This document shows, one piece after another, positions 1-5,396 of a stretch of DNA of 7,851 nucleotides. The stretch comes from SCQX01 sp035720945. Lineage in GTDB: Bacteria > Pseudomonadota > Gammaproteobacteria > Burkholderiales > Burkholderiaceae_B. The position numbers were made by a program, and so were the translations under genes. The stretch is from the NCBI GenBank assembly GCA_035720945.1, contig DASTNK010000008.1:1-7851 (forward strand), read 5' to 3'. The notes under the pieces were generated by a model. It had not been told where the DNA came from, ran no database searches, and saw nothing but the letters and a program-made list of their open reading frames with translations. Positions within the stretch are counted from its first letter, which is position 1, and the number at the start of each line of letters is the position of its first letter.

Positions 1-163
1 CCGCGCGTTGTGTGCGCAGCGATTCGCGCGCCTGCGCGACGCGGTCTTCGAGCAGATCGAGCGCCAGTACCTTGCGGCCGGTGTCGAGCAACCCCTGGGC
101 CAGCGCCAGGCCAATGCCCGACGCCCCGCCGGTGACCACGACCACGTCATTGTTCGAACTCAT
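1..163 (-). CDS. SDR family oxidoreductase, N-terminal 54 codons (cut by left edge)
   Basis: This is the start of a short-chain dehydrogenase/reductase, a soluble NAD(P)-dependent enzyme that interconverts hydroxyl and keto groups. The visible 54 residues form the first half of a Rossmann fold: a hydrophobic strand (DVVVV) leads into TGGASGIG at residues 11-18, the classical TGxxxGIG dinucleotide-binding motif. A second strand (KVLAL) ends in Asp36, an acidic residue that in classical SDRs usually favours NAD(H) over NADP(H). The ATG at 163-161 is supported by an AGGAG ribosome site at 173-169, 5 nt upstream. The catalytic Ser/Tyr/Lys lie outside the window, so substrate and activity cannot be judged. 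It is the last visible gene of the leftward cluster, 162 nt after the second PPC gene and beyond a strong hairpin, so it may be expressed partly separately. In this context it could oxidise a hydroxyacyl or hydroxyl intermediate (inference). Confidence 0.9.
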   Translation of the reverse strand, partial: MSSNNDVVVVTGGASGIGLALAQGLLDTGRKVLALDLLEDRVAQARESLRTQRA

Positions 164-181
164 CTTGTCTCCTGTACGGGT

Positions 182-253
182 TTACCTGCTCTCTGAAAAT
201 CGGCCTGTGGCCTTTTCGACTTCTTTTCGCAATTTGTCTGTGGCTTCACTCAT
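182..253 (-). CDS. Possible 23-residue small ORF upstream of the SDR gene
   Basis: An ATG at 253-251 opens a 23-codon frame ending in TAA at 184-182, 18 nt before the SDR start. The peptide begins MSEATDKLRKEVEKATG and is highly charged, rich in Lys and Glu, and could form an amphipathic helix. No strong Shine-Dalgarno precedes it, only a weak GCTGGGCG stretch. It could be a leader peptide that couples to SDR translation, the remnant of a longer gene, or chance. The surrounding DNA is less G+C-rich than the flanking genes, which makes a chance frame with reasonable composition more likely. I do not recognise a family. Confidence 0.2.
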   Translation of the reverse strand: MSEATDKLRKEVEKATGRFSESR

Positions 254-277
254 CGCCCAGCCAGCGGTTCTTTGCAG

Positions 278-324
278 GCGACGGAGCGTGACGCGGCGCC
301 ACACGGCGAGTCACGCTCCGTCGC
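278..324 (-). terminator. 15-bp perfect inverted repeat just after the second PPC gene (terminator-like hairpin)
   Basis: Arms at 278-292 and 310-324 are exact reverse complements over 15 bp, separated by a 17-nt loop. On the minus strand the stem begins 1 nt after the TGA of the PPC gene (328-326). The position and stability suit a transcription terminator or a 3'-end-stabilising mRNA hairpin. No run of T follows the stem on the minus strand (CTGCAAAGAACC), so a classical intrinsic terminator is not shown. It might instead attenuate transcription between the PPC pair and the SDR gene, or act with Rho. Confidence 0.5.
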
Positions 325-325
325 G

Positions 326-724
326 TCACGACGCAGTCAAACAGTGATCCACCACCCATTCCTCGATGACGGCCTCGACGGTCATGCACGCGGGGTTGCG
401 CCCCGACGCGAAGCGGCCCGCTCGGAACGTGCCGTCCATACCCATCACCATGCCGGTGATGCAGGACACGGGATTGCCCGACGCATCGTTGCTGATTTCA
501 CCGTTCATGTTCAGGATCTCCACGGCGGGCCCGGGCAGGTCGACCTGCTTGTCGGCGCCGCATTCCAGACTGCAATGCGCCAGGCTGCCCACGCTGCTGC
601 GCACGATGGCGCGCGACAGGCCGGCTTCGATGAAAGTCTTTTCCAGACTCTGCACCAGATCTTCGTTGGGGTGGATACGGACGTAGAAAATCCGGCCGGT
701 GTGGCCTTCTTCAATGGTGGTCAT
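326..724 (-). CDS. PPC/DUF296 domain protein lacking the conserved histidines (PPC-B)
   Basis: This 132-residue protein is essentially one PPC (plants-and-prokaryotes-conserved, DUF296) domain. Family features are the N-terminal strand GRIFYVRIHPNEDLVQSL, a helix, then RAIVRSSVGSLAHCSL, and later VEILNMNGEIS with a glycine-rich turn. Stand-alone bacterial members are small, usually trimeric proteins of unknown biochemical role; plant members carry AT-hook DNA-binding motifs, and none is seen here. Around residues 87-104 it aligns without gaps to the upstream paralogue, but the positions of that protein's three histidines are Cys88, Thr90 and Arg104, so any metal or ligand site should be altered. 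The start at 724 follows the upstream stop (728-726) by 1 nt, with GTGAGG as ribosome site, so translation is probably coupled. A frame extending to 784 is open, but it overlaps the upstream gene and reaches well before the domain. Domain call fairly sure; function unknown. Confidence 0.8.
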   Translation of the reverse strand: MTTIEEGHTGRIFYVRIHPNEDLVQSLEKTFIEAGLSRAIVRSSVGSLAHCSLECGADKQVDLPGPAVEILNMNGEISNDASGNPVSCITGMVMGMDGTFRAGRFASGRNPACMTVEAVIEEWVVDHCLTAS

Positions 725-725
725 G

Positions 726-1262
726 TCATGCCTCACAGTATTTCGGTTGGAATACCGGCGTCTTGATTTCGGGATCGACGCCAATCACCAGGTCCATGTA
801 GCCGAGCGCGCTCAGGTACGCCACGCCGTCTTCGGCGACGACGCACTGGTCGGTCAGGAAATGCCCCCCGACCATATCGCCCGAGTCGGTGACGACCAGG
901 CCATGACAGTGGATGGCCAGATCGCCGCGGTCGTTGGCCCCGACCGTGGCGCCCGCCCCCACCAGCATGGCGTGCTCTTCGAGATGCAAGGCGGTGGTGT
1001 AGTGGGCCACCTGCTCCACATCGGGACTGGAGGTGATCAGGAAATAACTGATACGGCTGAACGTGACATGTTCGATGTTCAAGGCGGCTGCCTTGAGGTT
1101 CAGCGATGCCATGGCCTCGGCCACGCAGGCATATAGCGTGGCGCCCTGGCGCAGGGCGATTCGGTACGTCTTTTGGTTCCGGCCAGCCATCACGTCTCGC
1201 CTTGTGGGCGCGACGGGACCCGGATGCTTCAATAGCTGGACTGTCGATGCGGGTGTCATCAT
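726..1262 (-). CDS. PPC/DUF296 domain protein with intact HxH...GGH motif (PPC-A)
   Basis: This is a 178-residue protein whose C-terminal ~145 residues look like a PPC/DUF296 domain. From about residue 32 come KTYRIALRQGATL, a helix (VAEAMASLNLKAAALNI) and a hydrophobic strand; then His118-Cys-His120-Gly and Gly132-Gly-His134, the conserved HxH...GGH signature of prokaryotic members, thought to form a metal or ligand site. The first ~30 residues (Pro-, Arg-rich) are extra to the domain. Two adjacent ATGs (1262, 1259) follow AAGGA; the second has the better spacing, and Met25 (1190) with AAGGCGAG upstream is another possible start that would give a domain-only protein. It lies 142 nt after the CoA-ligase and 1 nt before its paralogue. 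Some annotation pipelines call the family DNA-binding by analogy with plant AT-hook proteins; nothing here supports DNA binding. Its place among CoA enzymes suggests a metabolic or ligand-sensing role (inference). Confidence 0.8.
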   Translation of the reverse strand: MMTPASTVQLLKHPGPVAPTRRDVMAGRNQKTYRIALRQGATLYACVAEAMASLNLKAAALNIEHVTFSRISYFLITSSPDVEQVAHYTTALHLEEHAMLVGAGATVGANDRGDLAIHCHGLVVTDSGDMVGGHFLTDQCVVAEDGVAYLSALGYMDLVIGVDPEIKTPVFQPKYCEA

Positions 1263-1283
1263 GATGTCCTTGGGTTGATATGG

Positions 1284-1324
1284 GGATCCATCCGCGCTGG
1301 ATGGGGTGTCGCGCGGGTGGATCC
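1284..1324. repeat. Nested inverted repeats in the gap between ligase and PPC-A
   Basis: The gap 1263-1404 has no gene. It contains an outer inverted repeat GGATCCA (1284-1290) / TGGATCC (1318-1324) and an inner hairpin CCATCC (1288-1293) / GGATGG (1299-1304) with a 5-nt loop; the two overlap and so are alternatives. A 10-bp palindrome CAGCATGCTG sits at 1369-1378. No T-run follows and no convincing promoter was found. They may form mRNA structure ahead of PPC-A or bind a regulator, or be chance in G+C-rich DNA. Confidence 0.3.
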
Positions 1325-1404
1325 GGGTGTTCCCTTCGGCTGACGCGTGGGCGAGCCAAACGGAACGCCAGCATGCTGTCCGTTGGATACCGCGGGACGG
1401 CGCA

Positions 1405-3036
1405 CTAGCTCTTCAGTAAAGAACCGCGTTGCAATAGCTCCTGGTAGATGATTTTCTTGGTGATCTTGCCGTAGCCGGACTTGGGCAGCTCTGGCCAGAT
1501 GAAGACTTGGCGCGGATGCTTGTAGCGCGCCACGTTGTCATCGAGCCAGGCCTGGAACGCCTGCTCGCTCCATTGCGCGCCATCCTTGAGCACTCCGACC
1601 ATGACGCCGACCTCGCCCCATTTGTCATCGGGAACGCCCAGCACGCAGACTTCCTTGATGGCATCGTAGGTGAGGATTTTTTCCTCGATTTCGCGTGGAT
1701 AGATGTTGGAGCCGCCCGAAATGTACATGTCGGACTCGCGCCCCGTGATGTACAGATAGCCTTGGTCGTCGAGATAGCCCAGGTCGCCGGTGCGGAACCA
1801 GCCATCGCGGAAGGCCTTGCGGTTGGCCTCGGGGTTGTTGTGGTAGCCGGCGAACACCGCCGGGCCGCTCACGCAGATCTCGCCCTGCCGGCCGGCCTCG
1901 AGCGGTGTGCCGTCGGCGTCCTGGATGGAGAGCTCCATGCCCGTGCGGGCGTAGCCACAAGAGCCCAGCTTGGGCATGCCATCGTCTTCAGGGGAGTGCT
2001 CGTGTGGCGGCAGCACGGTGATGTTGCCGGTGACCTCGCCCAGGCCGAAGTATTGCACCAGCACCGGGCCCAGCTTGCGCAGGGCGAGCTTCTGGTCGGC
2101 CCGGTACATGGGCGCGCCGGCGTAGATGATGTAGCGCAGCGACGAGTGATCGTACCGGTCCACGCTGTCGTGCTCGACCATGAACTTGAGGATGGTGGGC
2201 ACCGTGAAAAAATTGGTGACCCGGTACTGCTCGATGGCGGCCCAGGCGGCTTCGGCCGAGAACTTCGGCAGCGCCGAAAACACGGTGACCACGCCGCGCA
2301 CGACCTGGGTCAGGTAATGAATGCCCGCGCCGTGTGACAGGGGCGCGACCACCAGGCTGGCGTCCTGATCGGTGGTGCCAGGCATCAGGTCGCACAGATG
2401 GTTGGTCAGGACGAACGTCATCTGCCCGTGCGTGAGCACGGCGGCCTTGGGTTTGCCCGTGGTGCCGGACGTGAAGAAGAACCAGCATGGGTCGTCGTAG
2501 TCCACGCGCTGAGCGTGAGGCATCATCGCATCGCCCTCTTCGAGGCGCCGGCTGATTTGCGCATCCAACCCCGCCACGCCCCCGGTTTCAGGACCCACGC
2601 TGGCCACGAACTTGAGGTTCGCCACGCCGTCGGCCAGCTTCGCGTGCGCCGGAAAATCGGTATGGCAAATGAAAGCCGACACCCCCGCGCTTTCCGCCAG
2701 GTAGGCCACATCGTCAGGGGTTATGCGGAAATTCGTGGGCACCCACACCGCGCCGATGCGGAACGTGGCCAGCATGACTTCCAGCAGTTCGCGGCAATTC
2801 GACGAATGAATGAGGATGCGATCGCCCTTCTGTAACCCGCCTTCGAGGAAAATGCGGGACAGGGCCTGAACCCGTTGCTCGAGCTCGGACCAGGTTGTGA
2901 CCTGTCCGTCGATGACCAGCGCCGCGCAGTCCGGCAGGCGCGCGGCGGCCTGGCTCAGGAACGTGGCCAGGTTCATGACGCGCCGGGACACGGGCGCCAG
3001 GCCACCCACCGGGTCTTGTTGCGACAACCGGGTCAT
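1405..3036 (-). CDS. AMP-forming acyl-CoA synthetase (ANL superfamily ligase)
   Basis: This 543-residue cytoplasmic enzyme is predicted to activate a carboxylic acid with ATP to an acyl-adenylate and then transfer it to CoA. Adenylate-forming motifs appear in order: the P-loop TSGTTGKPK (189-197), the A5 region FGLGEVTG (330-337) with Glu334, RTGDLG (415-420) with Asp418, the hinge region GRESDMYISGGSNIYPREIE (432-451), and C-terminal PKSGYGK (518-524) with the presumed catalytic Lys524. Length is normal for fatty/aromatic acid-CoA ligases. The A5 motif is usually YGxTE; here it reads FGLGE, which may reflect a particular acyl pocket. The start at 3036 overlaps the thiolase stop as ATGA and has GGAG 8 nt upstream inside the thiolase end; Met21 (2976, MNLATFL) is a possible alternative that begins closer to where most relatives start. 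The open frame further upstream lies inside the thiolase gene. Substrate class (fatty, aromatic or terpenoid acid) cannot be decided. Confidence 0.93.
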   Translation of the reverse strand: MTRLSQQDPVGGLAPVSRRVMNLATFLSQAAARLPDCAALVIDGQVTTWSELEQRVQALSRIFLEGGLQKGDRILIHSSNCRELLEVMLATFRIGAVWVPTNFRITPDDVAYLAESAGVSAFICHTDFPAHAKLADGVANLKFVASVGPETGGVAGLDAQISRRLEEGDAMMPHAQRVDYDDPCWFFFTSGTTGKPKAAVLTHGQMTFVLTNHLCDLMPGTTDQDASLVVAPLSHGAGIHYLTQVVRGVVTVFSALPKFSAEAAWAAIEQYRVTNFFTVPTILKFMVEHDSVDRYDHSSLRYIIYAGAPMYRADQKLALRKLGPVLVQYFGLGEVTGNITVLPPHEHSPEDDGMPKLGSCGYARTGMELSIQDADGTPLEAGRQGEICVSGPAVFAGYHNNPEANRKAFRDGWFRTGDLGYLDDQGYLYITGRESDMYISGGSNIYPREIEEKILTYDAIKEVCVLGVPDDKWGEVGVMVGVLKDGAQWSEQAFQAWLDDNVARYKHPRQVFIWPELPKSGYGKITKKIIYQELLQRGSLLKS

Positions 3037-4205
3037 TTGACGCGCTCCAGGATGCTGACGTAATTGGCCACGGCCGCGCCACCCATGTTGAACACGCCGG
3101 CCAATTGCGCATTGGGGATCTGCATGTCGCCGGCGGTGCCGGTGAGCTGCATGCAGGCCATCACATGCATGGATACCCCGGTGGCGCCCACGGGATGCCC
3201 CTTGGACTTCAGCCCGCCCGACGGGTTCACCGGCAGGCGGCCATCCTTCTGGGTGATGCCTTCGCGAATGACCTTGTAGCCTTCGCCGCGCTTGGCCAGC
3301 CCCATGGCTTCGTATTCGATCAGTTCGGCGATGGTGAAGCAATCGTGGGTTTCGACCAGGCTCAGGTCGTTCAGCGTGAGGCCCGCGGCGTCGAGCGCCT
3401 GCCTCCAGGCGCGCGAGGCCCCTTCGAAGGCGATGGGGTCGCGGCGGCTGAGCGGCATGATGTCGTTGACATGGCGACGGGCGCGAAACCCAACGGCGCG
3501 CTGCAGTTGCGCGGCGTATTCCTCGTCGGCCAGGACGATGGCGGCGGCGCCGTCGGACACCAGGGAGCAATCGGTGCGGCGCAGGGGTTCGGCCACGTAG
3601 GGATTCTTTTCCGACACCTGGTCACAGAACTCCACGCCCAGATCCTTGCGGATCTGCGCATAAGGGTTGCTGACCCCGTTGTGATGGTTCTTCGCGGCGA
3701 TCATCGCCAGTTCGTGGCTCTTGTCGCCGTAGCGCGAGAAATACTCGCTGGCGATGCGGCCGAACACGCCGGCGAAACCACCCTTGATCTCGGCCTCTTC
3801 CTTGCGGTAGCTGGCGTTGAGCAGGATGTCGCCGATTTCGGCGTTGGGGCGCGTCGTCATTTTCTCGGCGCCCACCACCAGCGCGACGCGGCCGCGGCCC
3901 GATTCAATGAAGTCCATGGCCGTGTATAACGCGGCCGACCCCGTGGCACACGCGTTTTCAAGGCGCGTGGCCGGCACATAGGCCAGGTCGGGATTGGCCA
4001 GCGCCACCAGGGCGCCCTGGAAATCCTGCTTCTGGAATCCACTGTTCATCACGCCCACGTAGATGCCATCGACATCCTTGCCGGTGATGCCCGCATGTTC
4101 GAGCGCGCTGTTCGACACCTGCGCCATGAGGGTTTCGGTGTCGGGTTCGACCAGTTTGCCAAACGGGATGTGCGACCATCCCACGATGACTGCTTTCTTT
4201 GCCAT
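3033..4205 (-). CDS. SCP-x-type thiolase / acetyl-CoA acetyltransferase
   Basis: This 390-residue protein belongs to the thiolase superfamily, which cleaves 3-oxoacyl-CoA with CoA or runs the reverse condensation. The nucleophile is Cys86 in ENACATGSAAL. The motif THDCF (286-290) replaces the NEAF of classical thiolases and marks the SCP2/SCP-x branch, in which its Cys acts as acid/base; GGLKSKGHPVGATG (330-343) supplies the other catalytic histidine, His337. Length matches stand-alone SCP-x thiolases, with no sterol-carrier domain fused. The ATG at 4205 follows AAGGA by 8 nt; a frame open to 4499 runs into the IclR gene and is not used. Its stop overlaps the ligase start by 4 nt, so the two are probably co-translated. 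SCP-x thiolases often sit beside a DUF35 (Zn-ribbon/OB-fold) partner; none is visible here. It probably performs the chain-shortening step of the acid's degradation (inference). Confidence 0.92.
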   Translation of the reverse strand: MAKKAVIVGWSHIPFGKLVEPDTETLMAQVSNSALEHAGITGKDVDGIYVGVMNSGFQKQDFQGALVALANPDLAYVPATRLENACATGSAALYTAMDFIESGRGRVALVVGAEKMTTRPNAEIGDILLNASYRKEEAEIKGGFAGVFGRIASEYFSRYGDKSHELAMIAAKNHHNGVSNPYAQIRKDLGVEFCDQVSEKNPYVAEPLRRTDCSLVSDGAAAIVLADEEYAAQLQRAVGFRARRHVNDIMPLSRRDPIAFEGASRAWRQALDAAGLTLNDLSLVETHDCFTIAELIEYEAMGLAKRGEGYKVIREGITQKDGRLPVNPSGGLKSKGHPVGATGVSMHVMACMQLTGTAGDMQIPNAQLAGVFNMGGAAVANYVSILERVK

Positions 4206-4312
4206 GACTAGTGTCCTTGCATTGCATTGCGATTGAGTGAAGATTGCCGCATCGGGCGGCCCTCCGTGGAAGAGTTCATGTCGGGAACGCGCAGGCCATC
4301 GGGGATGCGCCC
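4206..4312. other. Short non-coding spacer between the IclR and thiolase genes
   Basis: These 107 nt carry only the thiolase ribosome site (AAGGA near 4218-4214 on the minus strand), a short repetitive GCATTGCATTGCGATTG stretch (from 4219 on the plus strand) and a small possible hairpin, GCCGC (4246-4250) / GCGGC (4256-4260). I see no clear promoter or terminator, so read-through from the regulator gene into the thiolase-ligase pair is plausible, which would make the regulator part of its own operon. Confidence 0.4.
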
Positions 4313-5134
4313 TCACGCCACGAGTGCGCGCAGCGGGCCGTCGGCCCCAACCTGCTTTTCGATTTCGTCGGCTTCGCGTCGCAGCCATTGATACAGCTGC
4401 GCTTCGCGTTCGGGATTCATGCGGCTTTCGACCGTGGCGATGCTGAGCGCACCCAGGACCTGGCCATCGGCCCCGCGCACCACCACCCCCAGGCCCCACG
4501 AACCCGCCAGCACCAGCCCGGGGTTGAGCGCGTAACCTTTTTCCCGCGTCTGGCGCACCAGGTCGAGCAGGAGTTCACGTGTGTAGCGCGGATACAGGCG
4601 TGCGAGGTCGGCCTTGTTCTGCTCGAGGCAATATTCCACCTCGGCATCGCTGAGCGCGGCCAGCATGGCCTGACTGCCGCTGCCCACCCCCAGCGGGTGT
4701 TGGTCTCCCGCCATGAGCACACGCGACTTGAGCGGGAAGTCGCCTTCTTCGCGCATGAGGCACAGCGAATAGGCGTCCTGCCGCACGGAAAAGAACGCGG
4801 CATCACCGGTTTCACGAGCCAGGCGGGCCACAGGGCGCGCAGCGAACTTGTGCAGCCCGAAACGGTCGGACGCCACCAGGCCCAGCGCATGGCACTCCGC
4901 CCCCAGGAAATAACGCCGGGAGGCTTCATCTTGCTGCACCAGCCCTTCGCTGATGAGGGCGTTCGTGAGCCTGTGCACCGTGGATTTGATCAGGCCAGTC
5001 TGGCGGCAGATGCCGGACAGCCCAACCCCTTCATTGCGACTGCGGGCGATGCAGCGCAACACCTTGATGGCGCGATGGATCGCCTGCGTTCCCGACACAC
5101 GGGCCGAAGACGCCGGTGCCGCTGAATGTTCCAT
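4313..5134 (-). CDS. IclR-family transcriptional regulator
   Basis: This is a 273-residue transcription factor of the IclR family, usual in length (about 250-280). An N-terminal winged helix-turn-helix spans roughly residues 15-80: AIHRAIKVLRCIA begins it, LSGICRQTGLIKSTVHRLTNAL is the helix-turn-helix, and EGLVQQDEASRRYFLG the wing. The rest is the GAF-like effector domain that in relatives binds small acids or aromatic metabolites, with the typical late segment LGVVVRGADGQVLGALSIATV. Dimers or tetramers bind palindromes in the promoters they control. It stands between the catabolic genes it leads and the divergent TRAP genes, so it likely regulates both and itself. A good promoter (TTGACA-16-TAGAAT) lies upstream. 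The ribosome site is poor (AGGT about 9 nt before ATG), suggesting low expression as is common for regulators. Whether it represses or activates, and its effector, are unknown. Confidence 0.94.
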   Translation of the reverse strand: MEHSAAPASSARVSGTQAIHRAIKVLRCIARSRNEGVGLSGICRQTGLIKSTVHRLTNALISEGLVQQDEASRRYFLGAECHALGLVASDRFGLHKFAARPVARLARETGDAAFFSVRQDAYSLCLMREEGDFPLKSRVLMAGDQHPLGVGSGSQAMLAALSDAEVEYCLEQNKADLARLYPRYTRELLLDLVRQTREKGYALNPGLVLAGSWGLGVVVRGADGQVLGALSIATVESRMNPEREAQLYQWLRREADEIEKQVGADGPLRALVA

Positions 5135-5177
5135 ATCATGGACCTATTAATTTATTTAGTCTGTCTCGCTAGACTCA

Positions 5178-5205
5178 ATTCTACGTAACACCCTAGTATT
5201 GTCAA
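5178..5205 (-). promoter_or_regulatory. Sigma-70-type promoter for the IclR gene
   Basis: On the minus strand TTGACA (5205-5200, perfect -35) is followed after 16 nt by TAGAAT (5183-5178, five of six matches to TATAAT). Transcription would begin near 5171, leaving a leader of about 37 nt before the IclR ATG at 5134. The A+T-rich surroundings fit. This is the best promoter in the window and could drive the whole leftward unit. Confidence 0.6.
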
Positions 5206-5228
5206 TGAATTTTGGAAGAATTTATTTT
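5199..5228 (+). promoter_or_regulatory. Candidate promoter for the TRAP genes, overlapping the IclR promoter
   Basis: TTGTCA (5199-5204, five of six matches to -35) and TATTTT (5223-5228, four of six) with an 18-nt spacer could start rightward transcription, giving a leader of roughly 160 nt. The -35 lies on the same ATTGTCAAT near-palindrome as the leftward -35. A rival reading is TTGAGG (5252-5257) with TATTCT (5273-5278) at a short 15-nt spacing. Neither is strong, as expected for a promoter needing an activator. Confidence 0.3.
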
Positions 5229-5396
5229 TTTAATGTTCCACAAGATAGAATTTGAGGATACAATAATTTCGCTATTCTTAATGGTGGACGGTCCGGCTGT
5301 CACGCAACAAGTGGTTCGTGCTACCTTCTGATACGCGCGCTTCCCGCGCTCCCTCTGCAACATAAATAGATCATTCATGATCAAGGAGACAAACAG

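Larger units (their letters stand above)
5135..5396. promoter_or_regulatory. Divergent A+T-rich control region between the IclR and TRAP genes
   Basis: These 262 nt are clearly more A+T-rich than the genes on both sides, particularly 5141-5280, and carry no credible gene. Besides the promoters, two similar stretches in direct orientation are seen: TCTCGCTAGACTCAATT (5164-5180) and TTTCGCTATTCTTAATG (5267-5283), matching at 12 of 17 positions and placed near the leftward start site and the rival rightward -10. Shorter dyads are GGAC-G-GTCC (5286-5294) and GATCA-TTCA-TGATC (5369-5382) just before the TRAP ribosome site AAGGAG (5383-5388). Any of these could be IclR operators; the choice is a guess. 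Confidence 0.5.

Noticed and set aside
733..1374. 213-codon minus-strand frame overlapping PPC-A
   Set aside because: Arg/His/Pro-rich shadow of the PPC-A gene.
3037..3570. N-terminal extension of the CoA-ligase frame to 721 codons
   Set aside because: The extra 178 codons lie inside the thiolase gene in another frame and have shadow composition; the ATGA overlap gives a well-supported start.
4206..4499. N-terminal extension of the thiolase frame upstream of 4205
   Set aside because: It overlaps the end of the IclR gene, has no thiolase similarity, and MAKKAVIVG with an AAGGA site is a typical start.
4244..5125. 293-codon plus-strand frame opposite the IclR gene
   Set aside because: The IclR frame has a complete helix-turn-helix and effector domain; this one has shadow composition.
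5202..5384. 60-codon minus-strand frame in the control region
   Set aside because: Composition simply follows A+T-rich DNA, and the stretch is better explained by divergent promoters.
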